Assembly (NCBI GenBank): GCA_002418465.1 | Contig: DIEE01000042.1 | Span: 1-12,091 of the forward strand | From: Pseudomonas sp. UBA5782 | GTDB taxonomy: Bacteria; Pseudomonadota; Gammaproteobacteria; Pseudomonadales; Pseudomonadaceae | DNA length: 12,091 bases | Reading direction: 5' to 3' | In this document: positions 1-6,119 of the stretch, piece by piece | Position numbering within the stretch: position 1 is the stretch's first letter | Layout of the letters: each line of letters begins with the position of its first letter | The notes under the pieces: generated by a model | Told to the model about the DNA's origin: nothing | Databases searched by the model: none | The model's input: the letters and a program-made list of their open reading frames with translations, nothing else | Made by a program: the position numbers and the translations under genes

Positions 1-178
1 TGTTGCGCGAGATGCCGAGCAGGGCGGCGAGGTCGCGGCTCGCCGGCAGCCGCGTGCCGCCGCGCAGGCGGCCGTCCAGCATGCGCTCGCGCAAGGCCTG
101 GTAGAGCTGGCGGGCGAGGCCCTTGCCGGGTTCGAGGCGAATGCCGGAAAGGTCGAAGGGGAGCGGGACGGCTGGCAT
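1..178 (-). CDS. MocR/PdxR-type GntR transcriptional regulator, N-terminal part only
   Basis: Reading the minus strand from the ATG at 178-176 gives 59 codons before the window ends. The residues form the start of a GntR-type winged helix: 'LARQLYQALRERMLDGRLRG', then 'GTRLPASRDLAALLGISRN', which matches the family pattern of LYxxLRxxIxxGxLxxGxxLPxSRxLAxxLGxSRN. A wing helix following a short 'LDLxxxxGxPL'-like leader is usual in MocR/PdxR proteins, where a class I aminotransferase-like domain follows. That domain would lie outside the window, so the MocR assignment rests on the leader and on the divergent PaiB and GNAT genes, a common partner arrangement for this group. A plain GntR regulator without the aminotransferase domain is the main alternative. 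Confidence 0.82.
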   Translation of the reverse strand, partial: MPAVPLPFDLSGIRLEPGKGLARQLYQALRERMLDGRLRGGTRLPASRDLAALLGISRN

Positions 179-180
179 GG

Positions 181-241
181 ATTGGCCCTTTCTAATTCGT
201 CATAAATGGATCTTTGGAAAGGCCAATATCCTGCATAGGAT
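181..241 (+). promoter_or_regulatory. Divergent promoter/operator region of the regulator and the PaiB-GNAT operon
   Basis: The 89-base gap between the two divergent starts contains a spaced inverted repeat, ATTGGCC at 181-187 and GGCCAAT at 221-227, each flanked inward by a TTTC/GAAA run. A second perfect dyad, ATCCT-GCAT-AGGAT, lies at 228-241. A sigma70-like pair, TTGGAA (214-219) and TAGGAT (236-241) with a 16-base spacer, overlaps both and would start transcription about 20 bases before the PaiB ATG. MocR-type regulators usually bind repeats in the divergent promoter, so this is a likely operator. Neither the promoter nor the operator is proved by sequence alone. Confidence 0.45.
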
Positions 242-267
242 GGCTGCATCAAGCCAGGAGAATCTCC

Positions 268-894
268 ATGTACGTGCCCGCCGCCTTCCGCCAGGACGAT
301 CTCGCCGAACTGCACAGGCTGATCGTCGACAGCCGCCTGGCCACCCTGGTCAGCTACGCCGCGGACGGCCTGCAGGCCAGTCACCTGCCGTTGCTGCTGG
401 TGCCGGAGGAGGGCGCGTTCGGCACGCTCTACGGGCACGTCGCCAAGGCCAATCCGCAGTGGCGCGCGCTCGCCGAAGGTGGTTCGGCGCTGGCGGTGTT
501 CAGCGGGCCGGACGCCTACGTCAGTCCGTCCTGGTACTCGGCGAAGGCTGAGCACGGCAAGGTGGTGCCGACCTGGAACTACATCGCCGTGCATGCGCAT
601 GGCCGCGCGGAGGTGTTCGACGAACCGGCGCGCCTGCTCGATCTGCTTGGCCGCCTCAGCGACCGTCACGAAGCCGGGCGCGCGCAGCCCTGGGCGCTGG
701 GCGATGCGCCGCGCGACTATATCGACGCCATGCTGCGCGCCATCGTCGGCTTCGCCTTGCCCATCGAACGGCTGGAAGGCAAATGGAAGCTTGGCCAGAA
801 CCGCAGTGCTGCCGACCGTCAGGGCGTGCGCGAAGGGCTGGCTGCCAGCGTTGACGCGCGCGACCGCGAGCTGGCCCGGCGCATGATTCCCTAA
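268..894 (+). CDS. PaiB-family FMN-binding negative transcriptional regulator-like protein
   Basis: The 208-residue product has the whole PaiB family pattern. It starts 'MYVPAAFRQDDLAEL', followed by a strand ending in 'ASHLPLLLVP', then 'GHVAKANPQW' near residues 60-70, 'GPDAYVSPSWYSAK' near 90-105 and 'VPTWNYIAVHAHG' near 110-125. The tail has 'LEGKWKLGQNRS'. The fold is a split-barrel flavin-binding domain. Bacillus PaiB was described as a negative regulator of sporulation and protease genes, but most homologues have no tested role and may be flavin- or heme-binding enzymes. The start at 268 is preferred over an in-frame ATG at 214, because AGGAGA at 257-262 is well spaced and homologues begin with MY-P. 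It leads an operon with two acetyltransferase genes, which recalls the PaiA(acetyltransferase)-PaiB pairing. Confidence 0.88.
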   Translation: MYVPAAFRQDDLAELHRLIVDSRLATLVSYAADGLQASHLPLLLVPEEGAFGTLYGHVAKANPQWRALAEGGSALAVFSGPDAYVSPSWYSAKAEHGKVVPTWNYIAVHAHGRAEVFDEPARLLDLLGRLSDRHEAGRAQPWALGDAPRDYIDAMLRAIVGFALPIERLEGKWKLGQNRSAADRQGVREGLAASVDARDRELARRMIP

Positions 895-922
895 CCCCGA
901 AACCCACGCAGAAGGAACCCGC

Positions 923-1369
923 ATGTCCACCTTCGAAATCCGCGCCGTCACGGCGGCCGACCATGACGCCTGGCTGCCGCTCTGGCAGGGCTACCTGAGG
1001 TTCTACAAGAGCGAGCTGGCGCCCGGCACCACGGACGTCACCTGGCAGCGTTTCCTCGATCCCGCCGAGCCGATGCACGCCGCGCTGGCCTGGCAGGACG
1101 GTCGCGCCGTCGCGCTGGTTCACTGGATATTCCACCGCTCCTGTTGGACGGTAGGCGACTACTGCTACCTGCAGGACCTGTTCGTCGCAGGCGATGTGCG
1201 CGGCGGCGGCATCGGCCGGCGGATGATCGAGCACGTCTATGCCGAGGCCCGCGCCGCCGGAGCCTCGCGCGTTCACTGGCTGACCCATGAAACCAACACC
1301 GACGCCATGCAGCTCTACGAGCGCATCGGCGACCGCTCGGGCTTCGTCCAATACCGCAAGCTGTTCTGA
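923..1369 (+). CDS. GNAT-family N-acetyltransferase
   Basis: The 148-residue product is a compact single-domain GNAT enzyme that would move an acetyl group from acetyl-CoA to an amine. The acetyl-CoA pyrophosphate loop is visible as 'RGGGIGRR' at residues 93-100, just after the strand 'YLQDLFV'. The C-terminal part 'TNTDAMQLYERIGDRSGFVQY' is the usual motif B, with an aromatic residue where the catalytic tyrosine often lies. Length and the N-terminal 'IRAVTAADHDAWLPLWQGYL' fit the common Acetyltransf_1 group. It starts 28 bases after the PaiB-like gene with AAGGA just upstream, so the two are probably cotranscribed. The substrate cannot be read from the sequence. By position it could take the PaiA-like polyamine acetyltransferase role, but that is inference. 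Confidence 0.9.
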   Translation: MSTFEIRAVTAADHDAWLPLWQGYLRFYKSELAPGTTDVTWQRFLDPAEPMHAALAWQDGRAVALVHWIFHRSCWTVGDYCYLQDLFVAGDVRGGGIGRRMIEHVYAEARAAGASRVHWLTHETNTDAMQLYERIGDRSGFVQYRKLF

Positions 1370-1383
1370 TCAGGAATCCGCAG

Positions 1384-2064
1384 ATGACCGCTGAAATCCA
1401 ACTCGACTGGCAACCCGTCGCCGTACCTTCGCGTACCCCTCTCGATGGCCGCTACGTGCGCCTCGAACCGCTGGATGCCGCGCGCCATGGCGACGACCTG
1501 TGGCTGGCACTGCAAGGGCCGGATGCCGACCCGCTGCTGTGGGATTACCTGCCGTACGGGCCGTTCGCCGAGCGTGCGCCCTTCGATGCCTGGCTGGCGG
1601 GCAACCAGGCCAGCGCCGATCCGCTGTTCTTCGTCGTCATCGAGCGCGCCAGCGGGCGCGCGGTCGGCCTGCTCAGCTACCTGCGCCTGGCGCCGAAGGA
1701 CGGTTGCATCGAGATCGGCCACATCGCCTTCAGCCGCGTCATGCAGCGTACGCCGGGTTCGACCGAGGCGGTCTACCTGCTGGCGCAGCGGGTGATGGGC
1801 GAACTGGGTTATCGCCGCTTGGAGTGGAAGTGCAACGCGCTCAACGCCCGCTCGATGCGCGCCGCGCAGCGCCTGGGCTTCGTCCACGAGGGCACCTTCC
1901 GTCAGCACATGGTGGTCAAGGGGCGCAATCGCGACAGCGCCTGGTTCTCCATCCTCGACAGCGAATGGCCGCGCTGCCAGGCGGCGTTCGCGCGCTGGCT
2001 GAGCGAGGACAACTTCGATGCCGAAGGCCGCCAGAAGCAGGGGCTGGAAGCGCTGCGCGGGTGA
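1384..2064 (+). CDS. RimJ/RimL-like GNAT-family acetyltransferase
   Basis: This 226-residue protein belongs to the longer Acetyltransf_3 branch of GNAT enzymes, unlike the 148-residue one before it. It has the N-terminal 'PLDGRYVRLEPLDAARH' and the 'WDYLPYGPF' segment seen in that branch. The middle 'IEIGHIAFSRVMQRTPGSTEA' is where ribosomal-protein-type acetyltransferases bind CoA, followed by 'RLEWKCNALNARSMRAAQRL' and 'GFVHEGTFRQHMVVKGRNRD'. Such proteins acetylate protein N-termini, amino acids or small toxic amines, and the substrate is not predictable here. It lies 14 bases after the preceding stop with AGGA at a good distance, so it is the third gene of the operon. It ends against the convergent DeoR gene. 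Confidence 0.9.
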   Translation: MTAEIQLDWQPVAVPSRTPLDGRYVRLEPLDAARHGDDLWLALQGPDADPLLWDYLPYGPFAERAPFDAWLAGNQASADPLFFVVIERASGRAVGLLSYLRLAPKDGCIEIGHIAFSRVMQRTPGSTEAVYLLAQRVMGELGYRRLEWKCNALNARSMRAAQRLGFVHEGTFRQHMVVKGRNRDSAWFSILDSEWPRCQAAFARWLSEDNFDAEGRQKQGLEALRG

Positions 2065-2069
2065 GGGCG

Positions 2070-2094
2070 GAGCGGCGGTTCAGGCCGCCGGCTC
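2070..2094. terminator. Possible shared hairpin between convergent genes
   Basis: GAGC-GGCGG (2070-2078) can pair with CCGCC-G-GCTC (2085-2094), leaving one bulged G and a six-base loop. The DeoR stop codon (2080-2082) lies in the loop. The position between two convergent genes fits a bidirectional transcription stop. There is no clear U-run on either side, so intrinsic termination is uncertain. Confidence 0.35.
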
Positions 2095-2856
2095 GTTGCT
2101 GAGTTTGAGTGTCACCTTGTTCTGATTGATGCACTGCAACAGCTTGCCGGTGGGCTGCTGGTCGGTGATCAGGCAGTCGACCTGGTGCCAGGAGGCGTAG
2201 CGGCCGGGGAAGGTGCTGTTGAACTTGGAATGGTCGGCGACGATCAGCGTCTTGCTCGAACGCTGCATCATCGTGCTGTACACCGCGCTGCAGTCGATCA
2301 GCGCATCGCTGGCGCCGTCGTCCGACAGGCCGCTGGCACCGAGGATCGCGTAGTCGGCGGAGAAACCATTTAGGAAGGCGATGGTGTGCGCACCGACCAT
2401 CGCGCCCTCGGTGGGGTGGTATTCGCCGGGCAGCACGATGACGCGAATGGTCGGGTTGATCGAGAGCACCGTGGCCACGCCGAAGGAATGCGTGAGCACG
2501 GTGATGCCCTTCATCTCGGTGGCGATGCGCCGGGCCACGTGTACGGTGGTGGAGCCGGAGCCGAGCATGAGGATCTGCGCGTCCTCGATCAGCTGCACGG
2601 TGGCGCGGGCGATGCGCTCGCGCTCGTTGACGTAGAGGCGGTGGCGTTCGGTCAGCGAGGGCTCGCTGGCGATGGCGCGCACGGCGCCGCCGTAGGTGCG
2701 GTTCAGGTGACCGCCCTGGGTCAGCTCGTCGAGATCGCGGCGGATGGTCTCGGTGGAGACGTTGTGCAGGCGCGCCAGGTCGACGATGCGCAGGCTCGGC
2801 GCATTGTTGAGTTCCGCCATGATCTTGGCCTGGCGCGTGGTCTTCGCTCTGGACAT
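2080..2856 (-). CDS. DeoR/GlpR-family transcriptional repressor
   Basis: The 258-residue protein has both DeoR domains at the normal family length. The N-terminal winged helix covers about residues 8-60, with 'VSTETIRRDLDEL' at 33-45 as the recognition helix and 'LNRTYGGAV' as the wing. The C-terminal sensor domain shows 'ILMLGSGSTTVHVARRI' (phosphate-binding loop), 'ILGASGLSDDG' and 'LIVADHSKFN'. These proteins usually repress a nearby catabolic operon and are released by a phosphorylated intermediate. Here the divergent neighbour is a kinase gene followed by a PLP lyase-like gene, so the kinase product is a natural candidate inducer (inference). No strong ribosome binding site is seen before 2856. 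The ATG fits the family start, 'xxTxRQxxIxxxL'. Confidence 0.92.
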   Translation of the reverse strand: MSRAKTTRQAKIMAELNNAPSLRIVDLARLHNVSTETIRRDLDELTQGGHLNRTYGGAVRAIASEPSLTERHRLYVNERERIARATVQLIEDAQILMLGSGSTTVHVARRIATEMKGITVLTHSFGVATVLSINPTIRVIVLPGEYHPTEGAMVGAHTIAFLNGFSADYAILGASGLSDDGASDALIDCSAVYSTMMQRSSKTLIVADHSKFNSTFPGRYASWHQVDCLITDQQPTGKLLQCINQNKVTLKLSNEPAA

Positions 2857-2902
2857 GTACCCTCGAATCGCTGCGTTGGTGTCTTGGCCGCCTTGGCGTC
2901 AA

Positions 2903-3102
2903 CTGGGCACCTAAAAACGTTGGCGAGGCAGTCAGTGCAAGGCAAAAACAGGCGCAACGCAGCAACGCGGAGTAACAGCCGAAGGCTGGCCCGCAGGGCG
3001 AGCGAAGCGAGTCAAAAGCGCAGTTTACGAGTAGTAAATGAGCATTTTGAGCCTGTTTTTAACGCAGCGATGACAACGTAGGTAGTTTTTAGAGGTGCCC
3101 AG
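2903..3102. mobile_element. MITE-like non-coding element with long terminal inverted repeats
   Basis: CTGGGCACCTAAAAAC at 2903-2918 is mirrored by GTTTTTAGAGGTGCCCAG at 3085-3102, differing by a two-base indel. A second inner pair, AAAAACAGGC (2944-2953) and GCCTGTTTTT (3051-3060), lies almost the same distance from each end, so the arms are about 50 bases of imperfect terminal repeat. The core holds a row of small dyads: AGCC-GAA-GGCT (2977-2987), GCCC-GCA-GGGC (2989-2999) and TTTAC-GAGTA-GTAAA (3024-3038). No real reading frame is present. At about 200 bp with matching ends it has the form of a MITE moved by a transposase in trans. I could not identify the parent IS, and no convincing target duplication is visible. 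Confidence 0.7.
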
Positions 3103-3323
3103 CTGTGGGGTTCGCCACAAAACGGCCGGTAGATTCCGCATGGTAGAACATTCGCCCCGCGCTGGCACGCCCGGCGCTTTTCCCGACCTGCGTGGCATGG
3201 ACGGCTCCCGTGCTGTGGATGATGTGGACGTCTCTCTCTGAAAATGTTGCAAGCGCAATATTTAACCTTGTTGCTGTGCGGTAAATGTTGTACTTCTAGC
3301 GCATCAGGGTTGTGGGGATTGTC
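3103..3323 (+). promoter_or_regulatory. Upstream region of the kinase-lyase operon with a candidate operator
   Basis: This non-coding stretch between the MITE-like element and the kinase is GC-rich at first and AT-richer from about 3240. An imperfect dyad, AATGTTGC-AAGC-GCAATATT, lies at 3243-3262 (seven of eight positions match), about 60-80 bases before the kinase start. Its place suits an operator for the divergent DeoR-type repressor. A small hairpin TGTGG/CCACA is at 3104-3119. I found no convincing sigma70 promoter. Assignment of the dyad to the repressor is inference. Confidence 0.35.
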
Positions 3324-4328
3324 ATGTTGTACGAAAGCGAATTTCTTCAGCGGCTCGAAGCCGGGCTGCGCGGGGCGCTGCCGAACTGGGGTTTCCCGGA
3401 GGATGCGGCGGTACGCCTGCTGGCGATTTCGGAGAACGCCACCTACTTGGTTGAGGACCCTGCCACAAAACGCCGGCAGGTGGTTCGCGTGCAACGGCCC
3501 GATTACCACAGCATCGCCGAGATCGAATCCGAGCTGAGCTGGATTCTCGCCCTGCGCGAGTCCGGCCTGGTCAGCGCGCCGGCGCCGATTCCCACCGGCG
3601 ACGGGCGCCTGCTGTGCTCCTTCGCCGATGGCGACACCGTGCGCCACGTCGCCGCCTTCGAGTGGATGCCGGGCAGCGAGCCGGACGCCGCCGGCGACCT
3701 CGCCGGGTGGTACCGCGTGCTCGGTCAGATCAACGCACGCCTGCATCAGCACAGCCGCAGCTGGGTCAAGCCGGAAGGCTTCGTGCGCAAGGTGTGGGAC
3801 TTCGACACCATCATCGGTCCGCGTGCGCACTGGGGCGACTGGCGCCAGGCGCTGGGCCTGGATGCGCACGGCCGCGACGTGCTGGAGCGCACCCAGACGC
3901 TGTTGCGCGAGCAGACCGCCGCCTACGGCACCGATGCAGGGCGTTTCGGCCTGGTGCATTGCGACATGCGCCCGGCCAACCTGCTGGTGCACGGCGAGCG
4001 CCTGAGCGTGATCGATTTCGACGACTGCGGGCTGAGCTGGTTCGCCTACGACTTCGCCGCCTGCGTCAGCTTTCTCGAGGAAGACCCGCGGGTTCCGCAG
4101 TTCCTCGCCGCCTGGCTGGAGGGCTATCGCAGCGTCGCCGAGTTGCCGCAGGAGGACGAGGACGCCATCCCGATGCTGCTGATGCTGCGGCGCATGCAGC
4201 TCACCGCCTGGATCGCCAGCCACGCCGAAACGCCCACCGCGCAGTCGATGGGCGAGGACTACACCCGCGGCACCGTTGCCCTGGCCGAGCGCTACCTGAG
4301 CGCCCACATGGAGAAGGACCCGAGATGA
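3324..4328 (+). CDS. APH-fold small-molecule kinase (phosphotransferase family), probable amino-alcohol or hydroxylysine kinase
   Basis: The 334-residue protein is a complete aminoglycoside-phosphotransferase/choline-kinase-fold enzyme. The catalytic loop is 'HCDMRPANLL', with H212, D214 (likely catalytic base) and N219. The metal-binding segment is 'VIDFDDCG' with D231 and D233. The N-lobe has 'ISENATYLVED' as a nucleotide-binding turn and 'VVRVQRPDY' where the ATP-contacting strand lies. The family includes kinases of ethanolamine, choline, homoserine and 5-hydroxylysine, all acting on the hydroxyl of a small amine. Its stop overlaps the next start (ATGA at 4325-4328), so it is translationally coupled to a phospholyase-like enzyme, the natural next step. 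I chose ATG 3324 with GGGG at 3314-3317; an in-frame GTG at 3312 would add four residues. The exact substrate is not known. Confidence 0.85.
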   Translation: MLYESEFLQRLEAGLRGALPNWGFPEDAAVRLLAISENATYLVEDPATKRRQVVRVQRPDYHSIAEIESELSWILALRESGLVSAPAPIPTGDGRLLCSFADGDTVRHVAAFEWMPGSEPDAAGDLAGWYRVLGQINARLHQHSRSWVKPEGFVRKVWDFDTIIGPRAHWGDWRQALGLDAHGRDVLERTQTLLREQTAAYGTDAGRFGLVHCDMRPANLLVHGERLSVIDFDDCGLSWFAYDFAACVSFLEEDPRVPQFLAAWLEGYRSVAELPQEDEDAIPMLLMLRRMQLTAWIASHAETPTAQSMGEDYTRGTVALAERYLSAHMEKDPR

Positions 4329-5659
4329 CCGAGTCGAAGCAAATCCTCCAGTTGAACCGCTTCGACATGGCCAGCGCCGACGGCCTCGACGCGCGCCTGG
4401 CCACGCTGGTCGAGCGGCGCCGCGCCTCGTTCGGCGCCTCCTCGGTACTCTTCTATCAGAAGCCGCTGGAGATCGTCCGCGCCGAGGGCGTGACCATGTT
4501 CGATGCGTCCGGCAAGGCCTACCTGGACGTCTACAACAACGTGCCCACCGTCGGTCACTGCCACCCGCAGGTGGTCGAGGCGATCAGTCGCCAGGCCGCG
4601 CTGCTGAGCACCAACAGCCGCTACCTCTACGAAAACCTGCACACCTACGCGGAAACCCTGCTGGCGACCTTTCCCGCCGCGCTGTCGAACCTGGTGCTGA
4701 CCTGCACCGGCAGCGAGAGCAACGACATCGCCCTGCGCATGGCGCGGACCCATACCGGCGGCAGCGGCTTCGTGGTCACCGAAACGGCCTACCACGGCAA
4801 CACCACGGCGGTGATGGAGATTTCACCCTCGTCGTACCGCAAGGGCAACCCGCTGCCGCCGCACATCCGCAGCATCCCGGCGCCGGACAGCTACCACCTG
4901 GAGCCGGGGCAGGCGGTCGGCGCGGTGTTCGCCGCGCACCTGCGCGCGGCCATCGCCGACCTGCAGAGCCACGGCATCACCTTCGCCGGGCTGGTGGTGG
5001 ACACGGTGTTCTCCAGCGACGGCGTGTTCGCCGACCCCGCCGGCTTTCTCGGCGAGGCGCTGGCCGTGGTACACGAGGCGGGCGGGCTGTTCATCGCCGA
5101 CGAGGTGCAGCCGGGCTTCGGCCGTACCGGCAAGGGCTACTGGTGCTTCGCCCGGCACGGCATCGAGCCGGATATCGTCACCCTCGGCAAGCCCATGGGC
5201 AACGGCTACCCCATGGCCGGCGTGGTCACCCGCCCGGAGCTGCTCGAGGCGTTCTGCGCGGAAACCGGCTACTTCAACACCTTCGGCGCCAGCCCGGTGG
5301 CCGCTGCCGCCGGCCTCGCGGTGTTGCAGGTGATCGAGGAGGAAGGCCTGATCGCCAACGCCGACAAGGTCGGCGCCCTGCTGCGCGACGGCCTGCGCGA
5401 CCTTGGCCGCAGCGACGAGCGGATCGGTGACGTGCGTGGCGCCGGCCTGTTCATCGGCCTGGAATTCAGCCGGGCCGGACGCGAGCCGGACGCCAACCTG
5501 GCGGCCTACGTGATCAATGCGATGAAGGAGGAGGGCATCCTCATCGGCGCGGCCGGCGCCTACGGCAACGTCCTGAAGATCCGCCCGGCGCTGTGCTTCG
5601 GCGAAAGCAACGCGAGTTTCTTCGTCGAAACCCTGGGCAAGGTGTTGCGCGAGGTGTGA
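4325..5659 (+). CDS. Class III PLP-dependent enzyme, probable O-phospho-amino-alcohol phospholyase (aminotransferase fold)
   Basis: The 444-residue protein is a full-length class III (fold type I) PLP enzyme. The cofactor lysine is K289 in 'TLGKPMGNGYPMAG', and D259 in 'FIADEVQPGFGRTGKGYW' holds the pyridine nitrogen. Several stretches match my memory of the mammalian ethanolamine-phosphate and 5-phosphohydroxylysine phospholyases (AGXT2L1/AGXT2L2) better than typical transaminases: 'YNNVPTVGHCHPQVVEAI', 'NSRYLYENLHTYAETL', 'YHGNTTAVMEISPSSYR' and 'YFNTFGASPVAAAAGLAVLQ'. Those enzymes eliminate phosphate and ammonia to yield an aldehyde. The four-base overlap with a kinase gene supports that reading, since the kinase would make the phosphate ester. 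Alternatives are an ordinary omega-transaminase or a relative acting on 1-hydroxy-2-aminoethylphosphonate (PbfA-like). Catalytic class is inferred, not proved. Confidence 0.82.
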   Translation: MTESKQILQLNRFDMASADGLDARLATLVERRRASFGASSVLFYQKPLEIVRAEGVTMFDASGKAYLDVYNNVPTVGHCHPQVVEAISRQAALLSTNSRYLYENLHTYAETLLATFPAALSNLVLTCTGSESNDIALRMARTHTGGSGFVVTETAYHGNTTAVMEISPSSYRKGNPLPPHIRSIPAPDSYHLEPGQAVGAVFAAHLRAAIADLQSHGITFAGLVVDTVFSSDGVFADPAGFLGEALAVVHEAGGLFIADEVQPGFGRTGKGYWCFARHGIEPDIVTLGKPMGNGYPMAGVVTRPELLEAFCAETGYFNTFGASPVAAAAGLAVLQVIEEEGLIANADKVGALLRDGLRDLGRSDERIGDVRGAGLFIGLEFSRAGREPDANLAAYVINAMKEEGILIGAAGAYGNVLKIRPALCFGESNASFFVETLGKVLREV

Positions 5660-5692
5660 ATGGGGCGAGCCACGAAGCGACGACATCCCCGG

Positions 5693-5759
5693 CATAGGGT
5701 GGGTTAGCGGCACTACGGAGCCGAGACTTCACGCTGAATCATCACCGCATAACCCGCCG
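5693..5759 (+). repeat. Interspersed repeat unit, copy 1
   Basis: It opens with CATAGGGTGGGTT and contains CGGAGC, GAATCATC (5736-5743) and CGCAT (5746-5750), which recur in the same order in copy 2 at 5918-5985. The ends form an imperfect dyad: GGTGGGTTAGCGG near 5698-5710 opposes CCGCATAACCCGCC at 5746-5759. A reversed core, CCACCCACCCTACG, follows at 5837-5850, so the unit may extend to there. Confidence 0.6.
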
Positions 5760-5876
5760 GGTGGAGTCGAGTGGCCCGCTCAGCGCGTGGGTTGCGGCCC
5801 GCGGCATTTCCTCCGGCGCGTCACCGATATGCGCCTCCACCCACCCTACGGCCCTGCAAAGGCGGGGAGTTGCTCC

Positions 5877-5904
5877 TGTAGGGGCGAACTTGTTCGCCAT
5901 AGGG
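5877..5904 (+). repeat. Palindromic repeat, left arm of a 28-base inverted pair
   Basis: The core GGCGAACTTGTTCGCC is itself a dyad, preceded by TGTAGG and followed by ATAGGG. The whole 28 bases recur exactly, reversed, at 6034-6061, with 129 bases between. Exact identity over 28 bases points to recent duplication or ongoing gene conversion. Confidence 0.75.
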
Positions 5905-5917
5905 TTTCAGCCAGGCA

Positions 5918-5985
5918 CATAGGGTGGGTTCGCAACGCACCGGAGCGAAGGCTCCCCGAATCATCCGACGCATCCACCAATGGGC
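5918..5985 (+). repeat. Interspersed repeat unit, copy 2 (diverged)
   Basis: The same order of blocks as copy 1 is seen: CATAGGGTGGGTT (5918-5930, identical), CGGAGCGAAGG, GAATCATC (5958-5965) and CGCAT (5969-5973), with small indels between. It lies as the loop between the two long inverted copies at 5877-5904 and 6034-6061, which suggests one repeat nested within another. Confidence 0.55.
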
Positions 5986-6033
5986 GTATTCACCCGCGAC
6001 GCTGTTCGACGGCGATAGCCGGGTGGCGGGGCG

Positions 6034-6061
6034 CCCTATGGCGAACAAGTTCGCCCCTACA
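6034..6061 (-). repeat. Palindromic repeat, right arm of the 28-base inverted pair
   Basis: It is the exact reverse complement of 5877-5904. It also opposes a third, diverged copy at 6087-6111 (TGTAGGGGCGAAGTTGTTCACC, split here as TGTAGGGGCGAAG and TTGTTCACC) with only about 26 bases between, so a second large hairpin is possible. Confidence 0.75.
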
Positions 6062-6111
6062 AAGGCGGAAGCCGCGCCGGGGCCGTTCCTGTAGGGGCGA
6101 AGTTGTTCACC
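6040..6111 (-). terminator. Large repeat-derived hairpin just after the SDR gene
   Basis: The copy at 6040-6061 and the diverged reversed copy at 6090-6111 can pair over about 20 bases with few mismatches. The hairpin begins nine bases past the SDR stop codon, reading on the minus strand, so it is well placed to end or stabilise the SDR transcript. There is no U-run, so a role in RNA 3'-end protection is as likely as intrinsic termination. Confidence 0.4.
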
Positions 6112-6119
6112 TGCGGGCC

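Larger units (their letters stand above)
5660..6119. repeat. Gene-free block built of interspersed repeats between convergent genes
   Basis: No gene is supported in these 460 bases. The stretch is a mosaic of short repeats: three copies of a 'TAGGGTGGG' core (5695-5703 and 5920-5928 forward, 5841-5849 reversed) and three copies of a 'GTAGGGGCGAA' palindromic unit (5878 and 6090 forward, 6060 reversed). Individual units are listed separately. Such repeats commonly gather between convergent genes in Pseudomonas, where they do least harm and may end transcription from both sides. A reading frame on the minus strand (5821-6123) falls wholly inside the repeats and overlaps the SDR stop, so I do not call it a gene. 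Confidence 0.75.

Noticed and set aside
214..267. Upstream ATG giving the PaiB-like protein 18 extra residues
   Set aside because: It falls within the probable promoter, has no ribosome binding site, and homologues begin at the MY-P residues encoded from 268.
656..1351. 231-codon minus-strand frame across the first GNAT gene
   Set aside because: Antisense shadow with no domain. The plus-strand PaiB and GNAT genes fully account for the region.
2897..2902. TTGACG next to the MITE edge as a -35 element of the DeoR gene
   Set aside because: No acceptable -10 sequence exists at 16-18 bases downstream on the minus strand.
3012..4307. Long 431-codon open frame on the minus strand across the kinase gene and its upstream region
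   Set aside because: It is antisense to a clear kinase with catalytic motifs, its residue content is typical of a shadow frame in high-GC DNA, and part of it reads through the MITE-like element.
3614..4324. In-frame upstream extension of the PLP enzyme frame inside the kinase gene
   Set aside because: The extension is arginine/alanine-rich out-of-frame translation of the kinase. The family start at 4325 with the ATGA overlap is far more natural.
5693..6111. CRISPR-like array
   Set aside because: The repeats are few, occur in both orientations, vary in length and spacing, and have no regular spacers or cas genes nearby.
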